Below, piece after piece: positions 36,967 to 47,563 of a stretch of DNA of 64,000 nucleotides. Below the pieces are notes generated by a model, which ran no database searches, was not told where the DNA came from, and was given only the letters and a program-made list of their open reading frames with translations. Both the position numbers and the translations under genes were made by a program. The number at the start of each line of letters is the position of its first letter. Position 1 is the first letter of the stretch. Origin of the DNA: Apostichopus japonicus (taxonomy: Eukaryota; Echinodermata; Holothuroidea; Aspidochirotida; Stichopodidae); the NCBI RefSeq assembly GCF_037975245.1, contig NC_092578.1, forward strand, positions 1,364,001 through 1,428,000, read 5' to 3'.

Positions 36967-39900
36967 GAGAAATCTGCCTCCCCCTGCACCTTTATGCATA
37001 TGGATATTGTATGCTTCCTGTGAGCCTATCTCACATGGCTCCTGATGGAACACATGGTTAAGAGAATTTTTTGGACGTATCAGCAGCCAATCTAATGCCA
37101 ATCGAAGCCTTCCTAAAAGGCATTAATAGATGAAGGCTGGGTGTCTTGGTGATTGGAAGAGCAAAACATAGGCTTAATTTGCTGACGGAGGCGTTGGCAC
37201 AGTGAAGTGCCCCCAATAAGATTTGTAAAATGGAGGAGTTTTATACTCTTTTATGTTCTGTTTGCTTTACTCTCACTGCAAAACTACCTGTTATTTACTG
37301 TTAATGTCACTTCTTTCCACCCACGTGCACCTGCCCCTTCTGTTTTCCCCTAGTTTTTCCCTTTCTTACCCATAAAGCGTGCATCCCAGGCCAAGCTCAC
37401 CCTGGATAAACGCCTGTTGTTAGTTAAGTTGGACTCAGACTAAGGATATACTTGTCTCAAACTGGGGGATCCCCTGATATTTACTTCAATTATCTGATAT
37501 TAACATGCATGTCTTCTTTAGCTAGTTTTCTCTATGCAGCAATTAGATTTATATTACATTAATCACTTGCCCTCTTTGCTCACCACCACTACACCGACCA
37601 AGTTCATATTAGCCCCCTTTTGCAATCCTTTTCCAAGGTTGTCATAAGCCTATGTTTAAGTGAAAATGATAATTATAGGGTACAATTTTTGTGTAGTTTC
37701 ATACATATGACATATCAAGTGGTGATATAGAGCACATAACCTGCAGACCTATTCGATCACAATAAATTTTTACAGCAAATACACATGATCAAACACAACA
37801 GTGGCTTAAAAAAAAAATAATAATTTGTGGTCAAATTTTAAAAGTAGAGTTAACACCCCTCTGAGAAAGAAGCAAGGCACACCTGAATGTTGTATGGAAA
37901 AAAATCAAGGACGTATTAGGAAGGACATGAGACAAGGTGAGTAATTAAAGGAATGGAATGCTAAGAGTGTGAATGGTTGTCAAATGTGTTGGCAATAGTA
38001 GTAAAATGGCATTAGCTGACAGTACTAACCGTACTTGTTCTGACGAAGTGATTTTTAAATACCAAGACAGAATAATGTAAAGAGGACACTATGACTGACA
38101 ACAGTGTCCTCCAACTACAGCAACAAATATTGATATGGACACAATATGTAAGGACACTATGACTGACAGTAGTGTCTCCATGTTCTGCAGAAGCAGGCTG
38201 CATCCAGTCTAAGCAAGTTCGACAACACGTTACAGTATAATTACAAAGATTTGAAGTATTATCAAATCTGCAGTGTAAAACTGATCATTTGACACAAGAA
38301 AATAGGATCAATAATTGAACTGATAGCCAGATATCTGAGTATCCATCTATATATTTTGATGCTCCTTCAATATACCATGATGTGATACCTTACAGGATGA
38401 ATCCATTACCAAGTCATTGTGTCCTTATAGATGCAATACATTAAGTAATTGAATGGCATGGGAAAGAGGAAAAGGGGGAGGGGGGGGGGGGTAGCCTTAA
38501 CCATACAGTCTAATACATATAAACATAATATCCAAAGACAAAGACCTTACATAAGATATGCATAATGTAGTCTGTGTTTGATAGAGTGCTCAATCTGCAT
38601 AACAAGCTACCTGTATGTCTGATTTATTCCCTTGGATGTTTAAGCATTAATGTACAGTAAGAACACATGACCACAACTATGCTAAAGCAAAGTCAAGACA
38701 TGGTCATCGATACTCAGTTTTGCTTTCTGAAACTTCAGTATGTATATACCTGACCACTTTGATGAATATAGCAAGGTCACTTTTGAAACTAATATACCTA
38801 ATGATATTTAGCTTAAGATATTAAGGGGACAACTATCATGATCAATCTGAGTCATGGGAAAATGGATACTTTCCATACTCATAATAGGTACAGTATATGG
38901 GGTAAACAGAATATTGCATATATGTGTTACAATGTATTGCCATGTACTATTAATATGTAGCTTGGACTTAGGCTCGGACCAGCTGGACTCGGATCTACTA
39001 ATCTCAACTACAGCACTGGACTGTCACTCTAAGTATTTAATGTATTTTTCTCTCTCTAAGTCATGAATTCTTATTAAGTACCCCACATCTAAGTAAATGA
39101 CCCAAGTCATATAGCAGCACTGTACTCTTTATGGTTACTCTGAATATTGGCAATAATGGCAATAACTAATTTTGTTTTGCCCTTTGCCTTAATTATTCCA
39201 TGAATCATTAATAAATTTCACTTTTTTTTGGCTCTCTTAAAGCAGCATTTTGCGTCCTTTTCTATTATTTTTCTCAACCTCACTGACTTGGGTTAATTAC
39301 TTGTATTGAATTTTCAATTCACTGCATAGGTTTTTCTGAAATTTTTCGTTTATCATAACAATCTTTACTGCAGGAATATGACAAAGTTTACAACAAAACT
39401 GTGGAATGACCAGCTCTCCTGCTCTGTTTATTCATGAACAATAATAACTCAAAATAAAAACCAAGAAATAAGTTTAAGATAAAACAATTAAAGTACTTTC
39501 CAAATTATTGAAAATGTTTATGATAAACAACTACACATCTTCAAAACGTGCCCAGAGTAATTACCTGAGGATGCACCAATGCAAGACTCTAATGAGCAGT
39601 GAGGTTGGAGTAGCTGTACATCACACCTCATAGTTCCTGCTCTATTCCGCATAGGACTCATTTTAACTACTGATCTCTCTTTATATTCACGCTGACACTG
39701 TCCTGTTTCTTTCTAAATGATTTATACCACTTTTTGCATTACATACAGGATCTCTGTTTTTGTTGAATATATGGATTAAATATTCTTCAAAATTAAAAAA
39801 CAAAGGCTGCATAAAACTTTACATATAACTCAAAAGTAATGTACAGTAAGCCAACAATTTACTATTTGTAGAAACCATGCCAGTTATGCAAAAAAGTATG

Positions 39901-40699
39901 ATAGAAATTTTGTACAAAATTCCTTAGACATACTGCACAAAAATGTATTTTTAATCCGACTTGCTTAATGTACTGACAGTTTCTAGGATCAAAAAGATGA
40001 CAAAAATTGATAAATCTATCCAATTGATGTATAACACTTCCTTGAATATGTTGTAATGGCTCTCTTTTATACTTTGCCAAATTGTCTAAAACTATGAACA
40101 TATGGAGTAACTACTTCTGCAACTTTAACAAAATGCACTTTTACTACAAAAAAAAACATTAAACTCTCATGCAATATTTAGCCAACACTTCAATCTAACT
40201 ACAGAAAATATTTGTAATGTCAAGTCCTATCTGTTTACTTGTTACTTCATTCACCACGAAGGCTAAATGATGTTGTATGATTTGTTAAATAAGAGACCAA
40301 AAGACAGAAACTTTCAAAGTTCCAGCCGACTTTGCCTAATCAATGTTATACAGGCTGATTGTAATGATTTAAATAAACTGACTCTAGTAGACTAAAACGT
40401 ACACATAACACATATCTACATTTGAAAACAGTTTTCCTGGTCCACAGAGCATTCTGAATGAATGAACAAAACCACTGTACATTTTATCCCTTATCTTAAG
40501 ATGATGGTGATGTAATAATTGGCTGAACAACACCAATTTCTCAGGTTACAGAAGAAAATATCCTTTACTTTAAAACACCACCATAAACAAGAAATATGGG
40601 TCTTTGCAGAAGAAAAATATGTAAAAGACAAGTTGAGGGTACCTCACAAACATAAACTTAAAGTAGTAGAACTTATTTTATTCACAAAGGCCAGCTATA
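36967..40699. other. Central non-coding region between the convergent transposon genes
   Basis: 3.7 kb with no ORF that resembles a protein. An AATAAA lies at 37761-37766 for the plus-strand gene, and TTTATT at 40677-40682 for the minus-strand gene. Poly-G runs occur near 36,440 and 38,480. Confidence 0.6.
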
Positions 40700-42463
40700 T
40701 TAAACTATGTCCATTACCCAGATACCTGAGTCAAGAACCTGGTTTAGTTCATTTTTCATATCAATGTAGCTTTCATAAGTTGTTGGAAGCTCCAAACACT
40801 GGCTGCAAGTGTGTGCGACTGGCCTGCGTGCAAAGCCATCCAAGAGATTGAATGAAACGTTTAACTGCGGGAATGACAAAACATCAGCCCCAGTCCAAAA
40901 GCGCAAAAACTTCTGAAGCTTGTCTTTCTCAAGGGATCGGATGTACTTCTTTAAGTAAGAAAATACCACATGTTGGCCTTCTGAAATATCTTGTGGGACT
41001 TTTATCCTGCTAATAACTTTCTGGGACGTTGGCATCATGTTTTTGTAGAGTTCACGCAGTTGTAATGGAGTTAGTTCTTCTCGCAAGGGCTCAAGAGTCT
41101 CTCGCATGCTGTCAGCTATGAACATTGGTTTCTGAATTATCTCTTTGTGCCCTATTTCATACAGGATTTGAGGCAAGTTGCGCTTCGTAACTAGAACTCG
41201 GCATCCGTAACCATCAAGAATATCAATCAGCTCATCATAACTAGCACCCTCTGGAAAGTGTGTAAGTGCTTCCACAATGACCATTTTCTCTGACACTGAT
41301 ATGTATTGCAAAAATGCATCCTTCATGTCCCCTTCACTCTTCCCAAATATGGCTTCTTCCATGAATGGGGGACTAAGAGACAATGGAAAGTACCTCATAT
41401 CTTTCCATCCTTTGGAAATTATGCGACCAACTGATTCCCAAGAATTTGCATCAAAGTCATGTCGTAATGAAGGAACTTTGAACTGGTCACCTGTTGAATA
41501 CTTTGCAAACTCCTCCCAAAAAGCTGTGAAGGCATCGGCATACACTCCGGACCCCTCTCCCAATTCAATTTCACCATTTGGCAGTACCATTCTTATCTCA
41601 ATTGCAGAATTTGGTACTTGTGGGTCTTTAAAGAACTCTATGAAGTCTTCAAAAACATGTGTTCTCCTGATTACAAATGTTTTTTTGGTGTGTTTATCAT
41701 CAATATGACTATCACTAGCAGCTAAAGCTGATGGTCGAAACACAATTGTGGGTGTTCCTGAAGGTAATTCATTGCTGGGATGGCCACTTAAATTAATTTC
41801 TGACTCTTCATAAGTCGTCAGATCACTTAGTTCAGTCATTACTTGTTGAGATGTACCAACCGTCACCTCACTGCCAACATCAGTCATCACATGAAGATCA
41901 ATGGCTGGAATTTCATCACCTGAATCATCGGACACATGGACAGTTTCATCTACATCTTGTACCTGGTCAGCTTCCTCAGAGGATGCTTCACCACTAGTTG
42001 ACTCGTCTCTTTCAATTTCTTTGGTAGATATGTACATTCTTAGGACACTCAATTTGGTGGTTTCGTACATCTCTTCAATTGTTGGATTGTTCACAAAGGG
42101 GAGCTTGCGAACATCCATCATCTCAAATTTAAAATCTGCTAGTGTTCCTTTAGGGGAAAGCCCGTCTGGGAAAAACAACTTCTTTGCCTCCTCTAACACA
42201 TGTGAAACATTCATGGCTTTTGGCATAATTAAACGTCGTATGCCACCACCGTTTTGTATACGTACTTGCTTGTATGTGTCCCCTTTGGACAAATGCAGCC
42301 ATCCAACATCAACCCTTCTTTCAGCTTTCGCAGCATTTTTGTTTCCTTGCATTCTGCTGGAACGGTGTGTAGAACCTTCAGTTGTTCTGTTTTCCCTTTG
42401 TCTTAGCCTCAACTTTTCTCGCAGCCTCTCCATTATTTTGTCCTTTCTGGTTGACATTTTCAT
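40700..42463 (-). CDS. HECT-domain E3 ubiquitin ligase-like protein, 587 aa
   Basis: A single coding exon. A basic N-terminus (residues 1-50) leads to a conserved module (KQVRIQNGGGIRRL, KKLFFPDGLSPKG, MYISTKE), an acidic Ser/Thr-rich linker (about 150-255) and a HECT domain from about residue 265 (GEGSGVYADAFTAFWEEF in the N-lobe). The C-lobe contains LQKFLRFWTG and HTCSQCLELPTTYESY, placing the thioester Cys at about residue 553. This arrangement matches the multi-copy G2E3-like proteins of fish and invertebrates. The start is the first ATG after a splice acceptor at 42,473; joining to a candidate 5' exon gives an in-frame stop upstream and no earlier ATG. The catalytic Cys and closing sequence are intact. 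Substrate and role in transposition are unknown. Confidence 0.87.
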   Translation of the reverse strand: MKMSTRKDKIMERLREKLRLRQRENRTTEGSTHRSSRMQGNKNAAKAERRVDVGWLHLSKGDTYKQVRIQNGGGIRRLIMPKAMNVSHVLEEAKKLFFPDGLSPKGTLADFKFEMMDVRKLPFVNNPTIEEMYETTKLSVLRMYISTKEIERDESTSGEASSEEADQVQDVDETVHVSDDSGDEIPAIDLHVMTDVGSEVTVGTSQQVMTELSDLTTYEESEINLSGHPSNELPSGTPTIVFRPSALAASDSHIDDKHTKKTFVIRRTHVFEDFIEFFKDPQVPNSAIEIRMVLPNGEIELGEGSGVYADAFTAFWEEFAKYSTGDQFKVPSLRHDFDANSWESVGRIISKGWKDMRYFPLSLSPPFMEEAIFGKSEGDMKDAFLQYISVSEKMVIVEALTHFPEGASYDELIDILDGYGCRVLVTKRNLPQILYEIGHKEIIQKPMFIADSMRETLEPLREELTPLQLRELYKNMMPTSQKVISRIKVPQDISEGQHVVFSYLKKYIRSLEKDKLQKFLRFWTGADVLSFPQLNVSFNLLDGFARRPVAHTCSQCLELPTTYESYIDMKNELNQVLDSGIWVMDIV

Positions 42464-42855
42464 CAGCAAACCCTTTAAAGAAATAATGCAACAAAAATAT
42501 AAACATCACTATCAAAATGTATTCATATTAAATGAATGCTTACTAAAACACACTCGTACATGTTGACTAATCAGTTTTTCATAATTGCAAAGCTATTACC
42601 AATAATGCCGGGTCAAACAATAATTCTGCCATGCACCTCCATTAATCAAATGTCTTTCATATAACACAATTTACATGAATACTTTGTAATTATCATGCTT
42701 TATGTACAGGACATCTGCACATGCCTATCTATATCACTGTTGGCAGATTGGTTGGGGGGGGGGGATCTTCCCTCGTGCAGGCCAGTCCACTATTAATGGC
42801 TTTTGAACTGTTTATTTCAGTAGGCTATTTTCTGAAAAAGTAGTAGTATATTAAA

Positions 42856-43430
42856 GGCTTCGTAATTGACGCACCCCCGTAATTGACGCACCTTCAATTA
42901 TTACTAGCAACGATACAGAAGGCCACCTAAACTTTTTGCAGTCAAGCAGAATTACATATTTCATGAGTTTGAATCCATTTCAGCTATTTGCTGACCAACT
43001 TGTGGTATTTTTTAAGCTTTAAACACCCTCCCCCCCAGTTTTACACATTTTTGGGACATTTGGAAATCTTACTCCCTAAAAATAACCAAAACTACTTCAA
43101 AATGATACCACTACTCTCTGGGACCTGACCTGTCTAAGCTTAGAGGTTCAGAGCATAGCAAACGGCATGCAAAGTCAATGGATGTATACTTAGGCGTACA
43201 ATACAGTTACGACGCATGTGTCAATTTAGGGGTATGAAAGAACTTGACACAGCAGACATTTTGTGGTCAAATTCTTCTCAATTGTACGTTGTGTAAGCAC
43301 AAAACAATAAATATTTTGAGATCATTACATTTCTAAGGAACTACACATATGAAAAGTGCATGCAGTTGAGTGATTTTGATGTTGACCGACATCGTCAATC
43401 CAATCCTTAAGTGCGTCAATTATGAGCCCA
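42856..43430. mobile_element. Possible small TIR element
   Basis: GGCTTCGTAATTGACGCAC at the left pairs imperfectly with GTGCGTCAATTATGAGCC at the right, about 570 bp apart. No target duplication was found. Confidence 0.35.
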
Positions 43431-43818
43431 CCATGCTACTACTAGTACTAGGCTAGGCCTAGCAATTGTTTAATAATGTGTTAAACTCGATCAGTCAAAT
43501 GCTAGGCCACGAAGCAGTGGTATGAATTCCCTCCCAATCTTGCTTCAACTTAGTAATGTATAGTGAAGTGTAGGCCATGGGTTTACTTTATTTCAACTAA
43601 ATCTAACTTTTGCTTTTATCATTCATGGTTAGGGCAGGCCCGGTAACAGCTGTTTGTAACGTTAGGCAACTTAGAGTTGTTCGTAGACCTATGACTAACT
43701 CTGAACATCCATGAAGCCGATGATCTAGGCTTAAAGTTAGTCTTTCTAACCAGAAAAGTAAAACTTTACATGTATAAATAACTTAACATGTTTCAAACGA
43801 ATACAACTTTAAACTTAC

Positions 43819-43960
43819 ATGGTAAAACTCACGCCGAAATACAAATGCATCACTGATGGCGTTCCTAATCCTACTGGCTATGCACACGTACGTACTTACT
43901 TCAATGACTGACTGTTCGGTAAGTGGAATATATCATGCGCTATGCGCTACTGTATATGTT
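43819..43960 (-). other. Candidate 5' UTR exon of the HECT gene
   Basis: A perfect donor (CAT/GTAAGT on minus) at 43813-43818 could splice to the acceptor at 42,473, just upstream of the HECT start. The joined frame has a stop and no ATG before 42,463. The right border is a guess. Confidence 0.35.
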
Positions 43961-44122
43961 GCACGTGCAGCGTGCACTGTGATGTGGTATTGTTCAGCGT
44001 TATTGTGTTGGAGTTCTCTCTTCATACCTTGCTCGTGCCCAGGCTTGGGTTTGGATAAATATATTCTTTACACTTCAATACTCGTGTGTGTTTTTTCGTC
44101 GTTCATCGCCTGGCGTAGACTA

Positions 44123-44490
44123 ATCTGTTACGACAGATTAAATAATCTGTTACGACAGATTAAATAATCTGTTACGACAGATTAAATAATCTGTTACGAC
44201 AGATTAAATAATCTGTTACGACAGATTATATAATCTGTTACGACAGATTAAATAATCTGTTACGACAGATTAAATAATCTGTTACGACAGATTAAATAAT
44301 CTGTTACGACAGATTATATAATCTGTTACGACAGATTAAATAATCTGTTACGACAGATTAAATAATCTGTTACGACAGATTAAATAATCTGTTACGACAG
44401 ATTAAATAATCTGTTACGACAGATTAAATAATCTGTTACGACAGATTAAATAATCTGTTACGACAGATTAAATAATCTGTCACGACAGAT
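44123..44490. repeat. Right subterminal array: 17 copies of the 22-bp hairpin unit
   Basis: Core ATCTGTTACGACAGAT, the reverse complement of the left-array core, repeats every 22 bp, 17 times. The outermost copy has CACG at the centre. Confidence 0.95.
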
Positions 44491-44491
44491 T

Positions 44492-44618
44492 AATTCTTTG
44501 GTTGGATTTTTTTTTCTTTCACTTGTCAATTTTTTTTTCACGTATCAATTTTTCACTTGAATTTTTTTTTTTTTTACTTCAACTTTTTTTTTCACTATGG
44601 CCCTAATGGGCCATCGTA
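44492..44618. repeat. Right terminal inverted repeat of the 13-kb element
   Basis: The reverse complement matches 31604-31737 apart from changes in the lengths of A-runs and a few substitutions. The last base of the element is 44618; CATTAA follows. Confidence 0.9.
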
Positions 44619-44624
44619 CATTAA

Positions 44625-44986
44625 CGTATCCTAAGTAAGATTTTTTAATACCCCTTGTGTTTACCAAAACAAAAAACGTTTTCTTCAATTTTCTCAGTTA
44701 CGTAAAACATCTATCCCTGGACCTCACCAGGGGCCCTAGGGCTGTTCAAAATTACGGCAACATAACTTCCTGCTACAGAAATCGAACCGAATCCCGAACT
44801 TGTTCGCATCAATATTGAAAGATGAGGTCTTGTGATGAATAAACTGACTTCATGTACAAAAGACATTAACGTATCCTAAGTAAGAATTTTTTAATACCCC
44901 TTGTGTTTACCAAAACAAAAACGTTTTCTTCAATTTTCTCAGTTACGTGTAACATCTATACCCTGGACCTCACCAGGGCCCTAGGG
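44625..44986. repeat. Right part of unit A plus intact unit B of the 245-bp tandem duplication
   Basis: 44625-44741 (117 bp) completes unit A (128 + 117 = 245 bp). Unit B is 44742-44986 (245 bp). CATTAA sits at offset 123-128 in both. Unit B carries the unoccupied site AGACATTAACGTATCC. Confidence 0.9.
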
Positions 44987-45599
44987 CGTCTTGGACCCCC
45001 AGCGGAGAAGCACAGTGCTGCGCGCGCGAATTTATTATGTGCCCCTCAGCCTGCACCTTTTTTCAGTGAAGACAGGGTTCTGATATGATGTTATATCAAG
45101 ATACGCAATCGTTTGAGCCGACGGTCAGTAAACTAAAGCCGGGCTTTAAAAGTTTGCCCACCGCTGGTATAACATAGAACTACAATGGAGATAGCGGAGT
45201 CCGCATAAGACGTATATAACAAGTTGCACAGAAAGCCCGATACCTAATGAAGTTTGCCTATATAACACTTGGACTTGTTAAACAGAAAGTTGTGTTTAAA
45301 AGTATAGTTCACCTCAGTTGTTTCTCTAAAGACAATTTATAAAGAACTATATTAACATTTCTCAAATATGTGGATGTAGTCTGATGCGGTCAATATGGCG
45401 AGTTGATAATGACAATCAATTCAGAAAATATGTGATATTTTAATAGTAGAAAAATCTTACCTTTTGTAGCCATTCCGATAGCTGTGTAGCCGAAATCCCT
45501 TACTATTTGGAAATGGGTGTTACCTCCATGGTGTTACGTGATGCAACATGGCGATTTGCTTGCGACGTTTTCTTATTTCTCTGTATATAGAATAGTACG

Positions 45600-45945
45600 G
45601 AAGCGTAGAAGGGACATTGCATTGACGAGTGACCAACTTGACAATACGACAATTTTCTGCAAATTGACGAGTTGTCGAGACGGTAACGTGACAAAATTCA
45701 GAAAATTGACGTTTTGACGAGATCACGGATCTCGTCAATGCAGCAATTTTCTGCAAATTGACGAGTTGCACAGTTACTACCATCTCGACAAGATGACAAA
45801 ATTCAGAAAGTTGTCGTTTTGACGAGATATCGGATCTCGTCAATGCATCAATTTTCTGCAAATTGACGAGTTGCACACTTACTACGTATACCATCTCGAT
45901 AAGATGACAAAATTCAGAAAATTGATGCATTGACGAGATCCGGAA
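45600..45945. repeat. About 104-bp tandem repeat containing inverted motifs
   Basis: Roughly three units share AATTTTCTGCAAATTGACGA, ATGACAAAATTCAGAAA and GACGAGAT-n-GGATCTCGTC, the last being a hairpin. A reading frame of 154 codons on minus runs through it without resembling a protein. Confidence 0.75.
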
Positions 45946-46097
45946 TGCAATAGTCTTCTTGTACTTAATAAGACAGATCCACATACCAAGTATGAAGTTA
46001 ATCCACCATTAACTTATTGAGTTTCCATGTTTACAAGCAAGAGTGACACACATATACGCCATCACCATCACATAGATTCCTTTTTCCTCTCGGCAAG

Positions 46098-46464
46098 CAA
46101 GGGCGTAGGAACCGGGGGCTGGGGGCGCCAGCCCCCCAGTGAAAAATATGGGGGGGGCGGAAGTATCATTCTGCCCCCCCCCCGCTCCGCAAGTCAGAAA
46201 ACCCCTTTTTCATTTCCAAATGAGAAAAAAATCTCACTTGGAGCACCAAATTACATTTAAGGTCAGGTGAAAATGAAAAATTCTTTACAAAATGGAGTGG
46301 GAGTTGAAGTGTGCTATATTGCACCAAATTGCATCTGAGGCCACCTGGGAATGCAAAAAAATTCCAAAGGGGAGGGGACACCCCCTCCCCTTAGACCCCT
46401 CCCCCAGGCCGGACATCAGTCTTCAGCCCCCCCCCCCACTCAAAAGTACCTTCCTACGCCACTG
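46098..46464 (-). mobile_element. hAT-like MITE, inverted relative of the 33,372 copy
   Basis: 367 bp from CAAGGGCGTAGGAACC to CCTTCCTACGCCACTG, flanked by identical TCGGCAAG at 46090-46097 and 46465-46472. Its reverse complement closely matches the copy at 33,372-33,746, including the internal GGGGTGTCCCC-type block. Confidence 0.9.
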
Positions 46465-47275
46465 TCGGCAAGGAATCAAAAACAGCCAGGAGTGTCTTCT
46501 GTACAATGACCAGGTGAAGGGGAGGGGGGAGGGGTTGCATGAAGGGGCATGCTGGTATTTTGCCTAGGTAATGTTTGTCCTAACAATATTTGCAAGCAAT
46601 GCCATACATTAGTTACTGCCACTATGAATAATCAAGTCATCGATTTTGACTATACCTCTCATCATTTGAATTTCTAACTTGAAACGTTATCAAGATGTCC
46701 AATTTTGAGCCAAAAAAGAAAAAAAAACGAAACAAGAATTTTGTCATAAAACGTTGTTACGTTAGGATGAAAATGTTAAATTTCCATGTAAACATTGCAA
46801 ATTAACAGCCCAGTTCAATACTAAACCTATCATAGTGCTTTTTCTCTAATATAACATGTATGGCTTTGTGTCAAGCAGGACTTTTCCTGCCAAAAATACC
46901 CCTTATCCAAAGAAAAGTTTCCCATAGAGGAGGGGAACCCTTCCCTAAAACTTGGGCTTAGGTTGGTTATCAATTGAGTGCAGTGAAGATGAAATGAGGG
47001 TAAAGGAACTCTGCTCTTACTCTTATGCCACCGACTTGTGTGTCTTTTCCTCGTGAGAGGACACTCATGGTCAGCTAAAGCTGAACTCCAATCAAGTTGA
47101 ACACCTCCCTCAATTTTTTTTGAGAAAGTGATCAGTGTTGGATGGAGAAAATGCTCCAGTCATGTGGGAGAGACTACACTGTTAGATATCATGAGTGTCT
47201 GTGAATGGGGGAATGCAAGTAAACAAAAGGGTAATCCAAAAACACTAAGTCCATTACTTAACAGGGAATCTGCGC

Positions 47276-47281
47276 TTTATT
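47276..47281 (-). terminator. Candidate BBS12 poly(A) signal
   Basis: AATAAA on the minus strand about 283 bp beyond the stop codon. Confidence 0.4.
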
Positions 47282-47563
47282 CAGCCACAAATTCCTAGCA
47301 TATGGCCAAAACCAGAATTATGCCACTAAACATTCTGAACAACAGAAAAATTTGAATGGATATTTTATCATTTTTTCCCCTGTTCACTACAGGACCATCT
47401 CATTGTGAGATACTCTATTGGCTATTTCGACACAATGACTAAACAGAGTTTGAGAGATTGTTAGTTTGTCTGCTGGGAGAGTGCATGGTAATATCTGACC
47501 TGTGTCCGGAGAGTGCATGGTAATATCTGACACTGTGTCCATAACGAATGGTTTCAGTAAATC

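Larger units (their letters stand above)
31604..44618. mobile_element. 13-kb TIR transposon carrying a DDE integrase and a HECT ligase
   Basis: The ends are TACGATGGCCCATTAGGGCC at the left and its exact reverse complement at the right. Flanking CATTAA occurs at 31598-31603 and 44619-44624, and a single-copy unoccupied version of the same site lies at 44864-44869, which fixes both borders. Inward of about 130-bp terminal inverted repeats are arrays of a 22-bp hairpin unit. The cargo is a two-exon integrase gene on plus and a HECT gene on minus, converging, both with intact reading frames. A MITE (33,372) has inserted later. The integrase type and 5-6-bp duplication size recall rve-type DNA transposons (Ginger, IS3EU, IS481-like), but I cannot assign a named superfamily. 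Confidence 0.9.
44987..47563. other. Spacer between the element and BBS12
   Basis: It contains a hairpin-rich tandem repeat (45,600-45,945), a MITE (46,098-46,464) and the presumed 3' UTR of BBS12, with a minus-strand AATAAA at 47276-47281. I see no gene. Confidence 0.6.

Noticed and set aside
41277..42566. Plus-strand ORFs of 143 and 221 codons
   Set aside because: Antisense shadows of the HECT gene; Ser-rich composition mirrors its acidic linker.
45520..45984. 154-codon minus-strand ORF
   Set aside because: Its internal repetition follows the 104-bp DNA repeat; no conservation signal.
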